A DNA stretch of 64,000 bases, taken from assembly GCF_900129275.1 (NCBI RefSeq), contig NZ_FQUX01000008.1, forward strand, positions 1 through 64,000, written 5' to 3'. The translations under genes and the position numbers were made by a program. Shown piece by piece: positions 26,873-34,585 of this stretch. A model generated the notes under the pieces. That model worked only from the letters and a program-made list of their open reading frames with translations. It did no database searches and was not told the DNA's origin. The stretch comes from Arenibacter palladensis. Its GTDB lineage: Bacteria; Bacteroidota; Bacteroidia; Flavobacteriales; Flavobacteriaceae. Every line of letters begins with the position of its first letter. Position 1 is the stretch's first letter.

Positions 26873-28138
26873 CTAACTAATTTTGGAGCTAATAAGGTGT
26901 GCGATTTTCAAATCTGCTTCACAATCCAACAGTTTTTCTTTATTGATCCTTTCCCCACTTTTAATCAACTTGGTGCCATAGACATAGGCTTTGGCATTGT
27001 TCACTGCATCAACGGCCAACAGGATTTCGCCCTTAAAATACCAAAAAGACAGACACTTATTGTCATTTTTTTCCTTTCGTACAATAACTTGGTCATACCC
27101 CTGGGATAAGCCCACCATTTGCAACTTTATATCGTATTGGTCCGACCAGAACCAAGGAATGGTATCATATCGTGTTTCTTTGCCACATATGGAGGTGGCT
27201 GCTACTTTGGCTTGGTCAACTGCATTCTGAACCGATTCTAAGCGGATATAACGCCCATAATGTGGATTATAATGAAAAGTACAGTCGCCTATGGCATAAA
27301 TATCTTCGTCATTGGTCTTGGCTGTTTCATCCACTTTTATACCGTTTTCGATATCCAATCCGGCAGCCATAGCTAATTCCTTATTCACAAATATACCTAC
27401 TCCTATTATGATTATATCCGTTGGATAACACGTGCCATCATCACAACATACTATCTTTTCCCCATTGTTTGTCTCAATTGCGATTACATTTTTATTGGTA
27501 CATATTTCCACCCCTTTTTCTAAATGCAAATTCTGAAAGAGGGCGGACATTTCGGGAGCAGTTACCCGGGCCAAAATTCGTTCTTCACGCTCGAGCACCG
27601 TTACCTTTGCTCCAAGCTTTTTTAACGAGGCTGCTATTTCAAGTCCTATATAACCGCCACCAACAACTACAACTTGTTTTTTATTGCTATTCTTAACGGC
27701 ATGGCGGATGTTGGCAACATCGGTAGCCGTACGAAGTGGAAAAGCATTATTGGAATTGGCCAAGCCCGGAATTGACGGTATAATTGGTCTGGCACCAGTG
27801 GCAATAACAAGTTTGTCATATGATTGAATACTGCCATCCCCCAAAATGATATTTTTATGTGTTCGGTCGATGGCCTTGACAGAAACACCCAGGTTTAAAC
27901 TTATACCCTCCTTTTCATAACTTTCTGCCGATTTCAGTAAGTTTTTATCAATGTCATCATCAGAGGTTAGATATGCTTTGGATAAGGGGGGACGATGATA
28001 TGGAAGCAATGGATCGGCATCATATAAGATGATATCACCATCCCATCCTTCGCGCCTTAAGGCAAAAGCACAATTTACCCCTGCATGACTTGCCCCTACA
28101 ACGACACAAGTTTTGTTTTTGATCAGGCGATTGGACAT
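26873..28138 (-). CDS. FAD-dependent ferredoxin reductase (P450 redox partner)
   Basis: The preferred start is ATG 28138 (421 residues, MSNRLIKNKTCVVVGASHAG); a frame to 28165 adds 9 residues and would overlap the ferredoxin stop. The protein has an N-terminal FAD motif VVVGASHAGVNCAFALRREG, a central NAD-binding motif VVVGGGYIGLEIAASLKKLG, and the second FAD motif DIYAIGDCTFHYN. This is the putidaredoxin-reductase/rubredoxin-reductase fold that passes electrons from NADH to a [2Fe-2S] ferredoxin. It is directly downstream of the ferredoxin and P450 genes, completing a class I three-component P450 system. Confidence 0.93.
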   Translation of the reverse strand: MSNRLIKNKTCVVVGASHAGVNCAFALRREGWDGDIILYDADPLLPYHRPPLSKAYLTSDDDIDKNLLKSAESYEKEGISLNLGVSVKAIDRTHKNIILGDGSIQSYDKLVIATGARPIIPSIPGLANSNNAFPLRTATDVANIRHAVKNSNKKQVVVVGGGYIGLEIAASLKKLGAKVTVLEREERILARVTAPEMSALFQNLHLEKGVEICTNKNVIAIETNNGEKIVCCDDGTCYPTDIIIIGVGIFVNKELAMAAGLDIENGIKVDETAKTNDEDIYAIGDCTFHYNPHYGRYIRLESVQNAVDQAKVAATSICGKETRYDTIPWFWSDQYDIKLQMVGLSQGYDQVIVRKEKNDNKCLSFWYFKGEILLAVDAVNNAKAYVYGTKLIKSGERINKEKLLDCEADLKIAHLISSKIS

Positions 28139-28154
28139 CTGAACAGAGATTTTA

Positions 28155-28463
28155 TTAATTGGCAACTTTTAGCACAATTCCGTCTAGGGAATCGCTTATT
28201 TCCAATTGACAACACAAACGACTAAATTCATTTACGTTATCATCCAGCTCTAACATATCCGCTTCAATTTGGCTTGCCGATCCCGTTTTGGACATATCTT
28301 CTGGAGCAACATGAACGTGACAAGTGGCACAGGAGCAAACCCCTCCACAATCTCCGTCAATGCCTTTTATTCCGTTATCAACAGCCAAGGCCATAACGGA
28401 TCCGGATTTTCCTTCCAGTGTAATAGTTTCATTGTCGCTTGTTATAAATGTGATTTTTACCAT
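28155..28463 (-). CDS. [2Fe-2S] ferredoxin, putidaredoxin/adrenodoxin type
   Basis: This 102-residue protein has the cluster ligands in the pattern CX5CX2C (Cys39, Cys45, Cys48 in GDCGGVCSCATCHVHV) and a distal cysteine in SRLCCQLE (84 or 85). The adrenodoxin-type spacing and the length match electron carriers of bacterial class I P450 systems. It lies 16 bp downstream of the P450 and 16 bp before the reductase, so the three are made together. An additional cysteine at 43 within the ligand loop is common in this type. Confidence 0.95.
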   Translation of the reverse strand: MVKITFITSDNETITLEGKSGSVMALAVDNGIKGIDGDCGGVCSCATCHVHVAPEDMSKTGSASQIEADMLELDDNVNEFSRLCCQLEISDSLDGIVLKVAN

Positions 28464-28479
28464 TGTTGATTATTTATAT

Positions 28480-29640
28480 TTAGGTTAAACTTTTAAATTT
28501 CACATGGATACTGTTAAAGCCCACTTTACGCTCAAACTCATCCAGGTGTTCAATATTTTCCTTGCAATCCTTAATTTCGATAGACCCAACTTTTTCAGCA
28601 AGCGTCTTAAGTAAAATTTTCAGAATTTGTCTAGCATGTGTGGCTCCAAGACAATTATGATGACTGAAACCGAACCCAACATGGGGGTTAATTTTCCGAT
28701 CCAACACAATTTCGTTCGGGTTCTCAAAGACGGTAGTATCCCTATTGGCAGAAGCCCAACACAAGGAAATTCGGCTATCAGCTTTTATAGCATGTTCGCA
28801 CACCTCAGTGTCTTCGGTTACTACTCTGCCCATCTGTGTCAATGGAGAGAAATATCGAATAAATTCTTCTACAGCTTTTCCAATAATTTCAGGTTCCTGA
28901 CGAAAACGTTCAAGTGCTTCCGGATGTTCCGCCAGATAGGATATTGAGTTTGTAACGGCGTTGATAACGGTGTCGCGACCACCAGCAAAGGTCAAGACCA
29001 TTACCCCTTTCACTTCCTCTCTGGTAAGTTTTTTTCCTTGAAATTCCGAAGATAGCAGTAAAGAATACATGTCGTCTCCCGGATTTTTTAAAGCTCGGTC
29101 TATCTGTTCATCAATATAATTGTAAAGTATGTTGGCTTTGTCGCCATCTAGTGCTTCCCCTTCACTGCGAAAAACATGCGTTCCCCAGGAAATCCATGTT
29201 TCGGCCTCTGAAAAAGGCGTATTTAATAAAAGGGTAAGGGCCCTTGACTGAAGCGGCAATGCAAATTCATTGACAACTTCCAAACTATCTTTGTTTAGTA
29301 TCCCATCCACCAAAGTTGAAATTTGGGCTGTCAGTTTTTCCTGATACTCCGGTAATAATGGGCGCTTGAACCATGGTTCAATTATGGCCCTATACTCCCC
29401 ATGTAGTGGAGGGTCTACTTCGAAAGGTATTTGTCGGGCATCACGTATATTCACTTCAGATGGCACAACAATCCTACCCGGTTGGGCCCCAGATTGAAAG
29501 GTTTTGTAATTATGTGCACTTTTGCGGACATCCTTATGTCGCAAAAGCATAGTAACCGGATCATTTTGATCGTTCAAATTGCCGTAACCTTTATCCAATC
29601 TGGCTTTTTCGAACGGATCTGGAAGCTCACTTTTTTTCAT
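28480..29640 (-). CDS. Cytochrome P450 monooxygenase, candidate methyl-sugar O-demethylase
   Basis: The start at ATG 29640 (MKKSELPDPFEKARLDKGYG, 386 residues) is preferred: a 40-residue extension to 29760 is unlike any P450 N-terminus. Motifs: I-helix AGGRDTVINAVTNS, K-helix EEFIRY, and heme-binding FGFSHHNCLGA with the thiolate cysteine about 57 residues from the end. It is soluble and of bacterial class I type with its ferredoxin and reductase alongside. P450s in this setting in marine flavobacteria (characterised in Zobellia galactanivorans and Formosa agariphila) demethylate 6-O-methyl-D-galactose from porphyran, releasing formaldehyde. Here the neighbours are fucosidases and fucose-type catabolic genes, so the true substrate may be that sugar or another O-methyl sugar. 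Confidence 0.9.
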   Translation of the reverse strand: MKKSELPDPFEKARLDKGYGNLNDQNDPVTMLLRHKDVRKSAHNYKTFQSGAQPGRIVVPSEVNIRDARQIPFEVDPPLHGEYRAIIEPWFKRPLLPEYQEKLTAQISTLVDGILNKDSLEVVNEFALPLQSRALTLLLNTPFSEAETWISWGTHVFRSEGEALDGDKANILYNYIDEQIDRALKNPGDDMYSLLLSSEFQGKKLTREEVKGVMVLTFAGGRDTVINAVTNSISYLAEHPEALERFRQEPEIIGKAVEEFIRYFSPLTQMGRVVTEDTEVCEHAIKADSRISLCWASANRDTTVFENPNEIVLDRKINPHVGFGFSHHNCLGATHARQILKILLKTLAEKVGSIEIKDCKENIEHLDEFERKVGFNSIHVKFKSLT

Positions 29641-29867
29641 ATGATACTTTTGATTCAATGTTCTTGTGAATAGTATTTCTCCAATAGTTTCACAAAATTG
29701 TAAATAATTTGTTCCTGATAAGTAACCATTTTTAACCAATAAATAAACTATTCTGTTCATTTTATGATAATTATCAGTATTTTGGGGTAAAATAAATCAA
29801 TGATTGAAACCATTTCCTTAAATGCGCTGTCATTTGTAATGTTGCCCGACCTAATATTATTTAAATA
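29641..29867. promoter_or_regulatory. Divergent P450/AraC control region with perfect palindrome
   Basis: 227 bp between divergent start codons. It contains the perfect 12-base palindrome TGATAATTATCA at 29765-29776, roughly midway, a plausible operator for the adjacent AraC-family regulator or a -10-rich region. No promoter could be assigned with confidence, and the 21/26 promoter pattern of the HTCS locus is not present. Confidence 0.4.
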
Positions 29868-30710
29868 ATGAAGCCAATTTTAGAACCCATTCCTTTAGGG
29901 GAACAACAGACCATAAAAGGGTTTCACCATGTTAAAAAAGACTTTGAAACTCCATGGCATTTTCATCCTCAACATGAATTGACCTATATAGAAGCTAGTG
30001 TAGGAACTAAGTTTATTGGGGATTATGTTGGTCCATATGAACCGGGGGAGTTGGTACTAATTCGGTCCAATGTACCTCATTGTTGGCGTAATCACCAACA
30101 ACAAATTACAGATTCAAAGTCGATTGTTATTCAATGGAACAGGGGTGTTTTTGCCAAAGCCCCAGAACTTGCTCCAGTTTTTGAAATGCTGAAAATGGCT
30201 TCCAAGGGTATTATTTTTGACCAAAGAGAAATAGCTCCGATTATTCCGCAATTGAAAAATATGATGCGATTAAAGGGGCAATACTTATATCTGGAATTGC
30301 TGCAAGTACTTATAAAGTTGTCTACAACTACATTTAGGACCTTATCAGCATCAAGCTTCATTGAGGACTTGCCAACGGAGTATGGCACACGTATGATAAA
30401 AATCCATGATTTTGTGGGTGCACAGTATCACCGGAAAATTTATTTAAAAGAGTTGGCCGATCTGGTCAATATGACCGAGCAATCATTTTCGAGATTTTTC
30501 ACCAATATGATGGGTCGCTCATTCTTTACCTTTTTAAACGAATATCGTATTAATGTAGCCGCTAGAATGTTATTGGACACAGAAGATTCGGTTTCGCAAA
30601 TTAGCTTTGCCTGTGGGTATGAATCCCCTCCCTTCTTTTTTAAAAAATTTAAAGATATATACAAAGTTTCCCCGGCTAAGTATAGGAAAACTCATGTAGC
30701 CCAGGGCTAA
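29868..30710 (+). CDS. AraC-family transcriptional regulator (cupin sensor)
   Basis: This 280-residue protein has an N-terminal cupin (about 20-110; TPWHFHPQHELTYIEASVG, then PGELVLIRSNVPHCWRN) and a C-terminal AraC DNA-binding domain (about 180-278; LADLVNMTEQSFSRFFTNMM and VSQISFACGYESPPFFFKKF). It is divergent from the P450/ferredoxin/reductase/dehydrogenase/esterase operon and is its most likely regulator. Sugar-responsive regulators of this shape sense mono- or disaccharides, so the methylated sugar or its product is a reasonable inducer. It is not in one operon with the GH29 gene downstream, which has its own promoter pattern at 30862-30925. Confidence 0.9.
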   Translation: MKPILEPIPLGEQQTIKGFHHVKKDFETPWHFHPQHELTYIEASVGTKFIGDYVGPYEPGELVLIRSNVPHCWRNHQQQITDSKSIVIQWNRGVFAKAPELAPVFEMLKMASKGIIFDQREIAPIIPQLKNMMRLKGQYLYLELLQVLIKLSTTTFRTLSASSFIEDLPTEYGTRMIKIHDFVGAQYHRKIYLKELADLVNMTEQSFSRFFTNMMGRSFFTFLNEYRINVAARMLLDTEDSVSQISFACGYESPPFFFKKFKDIYKVSPAKYRKTHVAQG

Positions 30711-30861
30711 ACAACAGCTTATGCAACTTATAAGGAAACCCACTATCATTAATTTATTGTAGATCGTCACCAAAATAGAATAAATTCCTTATTAGAAGAC
30801 TTACGACACCCCATTTAGCTGATTATCAATCACCTAATAATTACACTAAAACTGGCATAAA

Positions 30862-30925
30862 AACCATTTGTTGCAGAAATTGGGACATACGGTATCTTGG
30901 AAAGATGCCATATAATTGATATTTG
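30862..30925 (+). promoter_or_regulatory. HTCS-type promoter of first GH29 gene
   Basis: AACCATTTGT at 30862-30871 matches the shared box fully. Exactly 21 bp downstream is a degenerate copy GGACATACGG (30883-30892, 5 of 10 positions). Exactly 26 bp beyond it is the -7-like GATATTTG (30918-30925; five of the six fixed positions of TAnnTTTG). Geometry is identical to the other four promoters of the set, which is the main reason to accept the weak second box. Confidence 0.6.
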
Positions 30926-30975
30926 TCCAATCGAATAAAGGGGACACTTAAAACGTCCTTTCAATAAAATATAAA

Positions 30976-32505
30976 ATGGTGGGTATAACGAAACAAATTA
31001 TAATACTAGGCTCAATTTTAGTATTGATGTCATGTAAAACGGAGAATAAGAAAGAGGCCGAACCAGCTCCCGTAACGGTAAAAAAGTATGAGCCCAATTG
31101 GGAATCCATTAAGGCCAATTACAAGGATCCAGTATGGTTTAACAATCAAAAATTCGGAATCTTTATTCACTGGGGCGCATATTCTGTTCCCGCCTTCGGA
31201 TCAGAATGGTACCCAAGGCAAATGTATATGGATACCGCAACCTTTTCCGCCCAATTGAAATTGGGTAAAAAGGGACCAAATGACACCTATTTACATCATA
31301 AGAAAAAATGGGGCGATCAAAAGGAATTTGGCTATAAAGATTTTATTCCTATGTTCAAGGCAGAAAAATTTAATGCTAAGGATTGGATCGATCTGTTTAA
31401 AAAATCCGGCGCCAAGTATGTTATTCCTGTGGCCGATCATCACGATGGATTTGCTATGTACAAATCCAACACTACTCGATGGAATGCTTTTGATATGGGA
31501 CCAAAACGGGATGTTCTGGGAGAACTTTTTAAGGAAGGCCGCCAACAAGGTTTAATTATGGGAGCCTCTAGCCACTACGCTTTCAACTGGTCTTTTTATA
31601 ATAAGAAAGATAAATTTGATACTACTGATCCCGAATTTTCAGACTTGTATTCAACTAAAGGCAAAAACTTGGAGGAGCCCGTTTCTGCTGAATTCAAACA
31701 AAAATGGTGGGATAGGACTGTAGATCTTATAGATAATTATCAACCAGATATACTTTGGTTCGATTTTTATTTGGATACGCCTGATTTTGCTGATTTACGA
31801 CCAAAGCTTGCTGCTTATTATTACAATAAAGGATTGGAATGGGGCAAGGAAGTGGTTATAAATGACAAAAATTTTGATCACGAAGCTTTTCCGGAAGGAA
31901 CCGTTATCTATGATTTGGAACGCGGAAAGCTCCCTGGAATTCGAAAACTTCCTTGGCAGACGGATACTTCTATTGGCAAAAATTCTTGGTCATATGTAAC
32001 CGACTGGGATTCCAAGACAGCCAATCAACTCATTGATGATCTGGTTGATATAGTTTCCAAAAATGGTAATTTATTATTGAATGTTGGACCTAAGGCAGAT
32101 GGAACCATACCGGATGATCAAAAGGAAATTCTTCTGCAGATAGGTGATTGGCTAGCAATTAACGGAGAGGCCATATACGATACGAAATATTGGAGAACTT
32201 TTGGAGAAGGACCTACGGAAGTTAAGAAAGGACATCACTCAGAAGGTCAGAATAAGGATTTTACTGGACAGGATATTCGTTTTACACAGAAGGATGGAAA
32301 ACTATATGCCATTATGATGGCCTGGCCAGAAGGCGATAATGTTGTTATTAAATCCATTACTTCCAATGATGAAAAGATTAAGGAAATACGCATGCTGGGA
32401 AGCACGGAAAAAATTGTCTGGAAACAAGATAAAAGCGGATTAACAGTTACTATGCCTAAGGACAAACCTGGCGATTTTGCCTATACGCTTGAATTGTCGT
32501 TATAA
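30976..32505 (+). CDS. GH29 alpha-L-fucosidase, lipoprotein
   Basis: This 509-residue protein has a lipoprotein signal (lipidated Cys20 in LVLMSC). GH29 motifs in order: FGIFIHWGAYSVPAFGSEWY (about 60-79), YVIPVADHHDGFAMYKS (about 148-164) with the paired histidines, and ILWFDFYLD with the nucleophile aspartate at 263. A NGNLLLNVGPKADGTIP segment and a C-terminal beta-sandwich (about 410-509) follow. It removes terminal alpha-L-fucose (some members accept L-galactose) and, as a lipoprotein, probably works at the outer membrane or in the periplasm. It precedes the sugar-catabolism cassette and carries the shared HTCS-type promoter. GC content by hand count is about 33%, well below the next genes. 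Confidence 0.94.
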   Translation: MVGITKQIIILGSILVLMSCKTENKKEAEPAPVTVKKYEPNWESIKANYKDPVWFNNQKFGIFIHWGAYSVPAFGSEWYPRQMYMDTATFSAQLKLGKKGPNDTYLHHKKKWGDQKEFGYKDFIPMFKAEKFNAKDWIDLFKKSGAKYVIPVADHHDGFAMYKSNTTRWNAFDMGPKRDVLGELFKEGRQQGLIMGASSHYAFNWSFYNKKDKFDTTDPEFSDLYSTKGKNLEEPVSAEFKQKWWDRTVDLIDNYQPDILWFDFYLDTPDFADLRPKLAAYYYNKGLEWGKEVVINDKNFDHEAFPEGTVIYDLERGKLPGIRKLPWQTDTSIGKNSWSYVTDWDSKTANQLIDDLVDIVSKNGNLLLNVGPKADGTIPDDQKEILLQIGDWLAINGEAIYDTKYWRTFGEGPTEVKKGHHSEGQNKDFTGQDIRFTQKDGKLYAIMMAWPEGDNVVIKSITSNDEKIKEIRMLGSTEKIVWKQDKSGLTVTMPKDKPGDFAYTLELSL

Positions 32506-32534
32506 AAAAAATTGAGTTAGATTAGTTAGATGTT

Positions 32535-32558
32535 GGGGGCATATTTTTAATATGTCCC
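32535..32558 (+). terminator. Weak terminator-like hairpin after first GH29 gene
   Basis: A GGGGGCATAT / ATATGTCCC stem (one bulged base) with a T-rich loop, followed by TTTAGTTTTAAATTTT. It lies between the fucosidase and the dehydrogenase gene and would reduce, not necessarily abolish, read-through. Confidence 0.45.
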
Positions 32559-32583
32559 TTTAGTTTTAAATTTTATCAGCATT

Positions 32584-33591
32584 ATGAAATACATAGTTTG
32601 TGAGGAACCTGGAGACTTTCAATTAAAGGAAAAAGAAGCCCCAATACGGAAAAAAGGGGAAGCCCTGTTAAAAGTGAACAAGGTGGGCATCTGCGGTACC
32701 GATCTTCACGCCTATACCGGCAACCAGGCCTTTTTTACCTACCCCAGGATCCTTGGACATGAACTGGCCACCACTGTGCTAGAGATCGACGAAAACGACA
32801 AGGGCATAGCGGCAGGTGACAATGTGGTTATTATGCCCTACCTAAGCTGTGGCCATTGTGTTGCCTGTAGGAACGGAAAGACCAATTGCTGTACCCAGAT
32901 CCAGGTCCTGGGCATTCATACGGACGGCGGTATGCAGGAACAGATTACCGTACCGGTGGATATATTGTTGCCCGCCAAGCACCTGACCAACGAACAGATG
33001 GCCATTGTGGAGCCTTTGGCGATAGCGGCCCATTCCATCCGCAGGGCACAGCTAGTTCCGGGAGAAACGATAGTGGTCGTGGGCTGTGGACCCATAGGTA
33101 TCGGTATCATGAAACTGGCCCAGATCGAAGGGGCCAAGGTCATTGCCCTGGACATGAACCAGGACCGACTCCAATATGCCAAGGAAAAGATTGGGGTGGA
33201 CCATATTGTAAACGTGACCGAAGACCCCGTAAAACAGATTTCAGAGATTACCAATGGCGATATGGCGACAGCGGTTTTCGATGCCTCTGGCCATAAAGGA
33301 GCCCTGGAACAGGGACCCAATTATATGTCGCACGGAGGAAGGTACATCTTGGTAGGACTCTCTAAAGGGGAGCTTATCTTTACCCATCCTGCCATACACG
33401 CCAAGGAGACCACCCTTATGTGCAGCAGGAATGCCACGGTGACCGATTTTGAACGGGTCATCGCCATTCTGGACCAGTTCCCAACCGATTCGTTCATTAC
33501 CCACAATGTGCATTTCTCAGAGATGAAGGAGAATTTCGACATCTGGTTAAAACCCGCTACAGGAGTGATAAAAGCTACGGTAGAATTTTAA
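32584..33591 (+). CDS. Zinc-binding dehydrogenase, sugar-alcohol/aldonate type
   Basis: This 335-residue MDR enzyme has the catalytic zinc segment KVGICGTDLHAYTGNQ and ILGHE, the structural zinc loop SCGHCVACRNGKTNCC, and the NAD-binding motif VVVGCGPIGIGIMKLAQIEG. It resembles the sorbitol/L-idonate/L-galactonate dehydrogenase branch. Its position before an SDR, a fucose-type permease and a mutarotase points to a step in L-fucose or L-galactose (or related) catabolism, such as oxidation of the aldonate or deoxy-aldonate. The exact substrate is inference. Hand-counted stretches are about 52-53% G+C, far above the preceding fucosidase gene. Confidence 0.87.
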   Translation: MKYIVCEEPGDFQLKEKEAPIRKKGEALLKVNKVGICGTDLHAYTGNQAFFTYPRILGHELATTVLEIDENDKGIAAGDNVVIMPYLSCGHCVACRNGKTNCCTQIQVLGIHTDGGMQEQITVPVDILLPAKHLTNEQMAIVEPLAIAAHSIRRAQLVPGETIVVVGCGPIGIGIMKLAQIEGAKVIALDMNQDRLQYAKEKIGVDHIVNVTEDPVKQISEITNGDMATAVFDASGHKGALEQGPNYMSHGGRYILVGLSKGELIFTHPAIHAKETTLMCSRNATVTDFERVIAILDQFPTDSFITHNVHFSEMKENFDIWLKPATGVIKATVEF

Positions 33592-33621
33592 TACTGTGTA
33601 AGGTCTCCTCCTACTCATGTT

Positions 33622-33660
33622 AAAGTATTCAATTTTGGAATAATTGGAATTGAAATACTT
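33622..33660. promoter_or_regulatory. Inverted repeat between dehydrogenase and SDR genes
   Basis: AAGTATT-CAATT and AATTGAAATACTT are inverted copies (one extra base in the right arm) about 13 bases apart, just past the dehydrogenase stop at 33591. It could be a terminator-like stem or an operator for the SDR/permease/mutarotase unit. No T run follows. Confidence 0.35.
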
Positions 33661-33764
33661 ATTATCGAAACTGTAATCTTGATATTGAGCTGACCAGATT
33701 TTTATAAAAAAATATACTTGGATTATTAATAATTTAGGAAGAGCGAACTTTATAACATATAGCA

Positions 33765-34556
33765 ATGGATTTAGAATTAAAGGACAGAATTGTAGTGGTC
33801 ACGGGTGCAGCCGGGATAAAGGGCAGTATAGGCGAAACCATTGTTCGGGCTCTGGCCGAAGAAGGGGCGATACCCGTTATTGTCTGCAGGAACGACCGTG
33901 GATATGGATATGCCCAAGAATTACAGGAACGCGGAATAGATTCCATTTTTGTCAAGACCGATCTTTCCGATCCAAAGCAAATTGAAAAGGCCGTTGCGAA
34001 AATTGGGGCCAAATACGGCAGAATAGACGTCCTAATAAATAATGTTGGCGTGAACGACGGGGCAGGACTTGACGCTTCCATTGAAGACTTTATGTGGTCC
34101 TTAAAACTAAATCTTGTGAGTTTCTTTGCCATGACCAAATATTGTTTGCCATACATCAAAAAAACCAAGGGAAATATTCTTAATATTGGTTCCAAGGTAG
34201 GGCTTACCGGACAGGGAGGTACTTCCGGCTATGCGGCCTCCAAAGGTGGGGTATTGGGGCTGACCAGGGAATGGGCGGTGGACCTGATAAAGCATGGTAT
34301 AAGGGTGAACGCCATAATTATTGCCGAGAGTTGGACCCCGGCCTATGACAATTGGATCAAGACCCTGGAGAACGGGGAGGAAAAATTAAAATCGATCGTA
34401 AAGAAAATTCCGTTCGAAAACAGGATGACCACCCCTCAGGAAATTGCGGACAGCTGTCTGTTTGCCATATCCAACAAATCCTCACATACCACTGGGCAGT
34501 TTATTACAGTGGATGGAGGTTATATTCACCTGGACCGTTCCCTATTGACGGAATAA
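33765..34556 (+). CDS. SDR-family dehydrogenase, candidate L-fucose dehydrogenase
   Basis: This 263-residue classical short-chain dehydrogenase has a cofactor motif VVVTGAAGIKGSIGETIVRA, the NNVG motif (LINNVGVNDG), a catalytic Ser region (ILNIGSKVGLTGQGG), the YAASK active-site Tyr-Lys and a C-terminal TGQFITVDGGY. SDRs next to FucP and a mutarotase commonly oxidise L-fucose or the keto-deoxy acid in the non-phosphorylative fucose route. The route's lactonase, dehydratase and final cleavage enzyme are not in the window. The permease start lies 29 bp past the stop, so they are one operon. Confidence 0.88.
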   Translation: MDLELKDRIVVVTGAAGIKGSIGETIVRALAEEGAIPVIVCRNDRGYGYAQELQERGIDSIFVKTDLSDPKQIEKAVAKIGAKYGRIDVLINNVGVNDGAGLDASIEDFMWSLKLNLVSFFAMTKYCLPYIKKTKGNILNIGSKVGLTGQGGTSGYAASKGGVLGLTREWAVDLIKHGIRVNAIIIAESWTPAYDNWIKTLENGEEKLKSIVKKIPFENRMTTPQEIADSCLFAISNKSSHTTGQFITVDGGYIHLDRSLLTE

Positions 34557-34585
34557 TTGAGACCAACAAAAAACCGACCATTAAA

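Noticed and set aside
29641-29760. 40-residue N-terminal extension of the P450
   Set aside because: It is unlike P450 N-termini, and ATG 29640 gives the usual start for soluble bacterial P450s.
29808-29837. AACCATTTCC and TGTCATTTGT upstream of the AraC gene at 29868, resembling the tandem HTCS boxes
   Set aside because: Spacing is 20 bp rather than 21, and the place where the -7 box should lie (from 29863) reaches the start codon and has no TTTG. Probably chance in AT-rich DNA.
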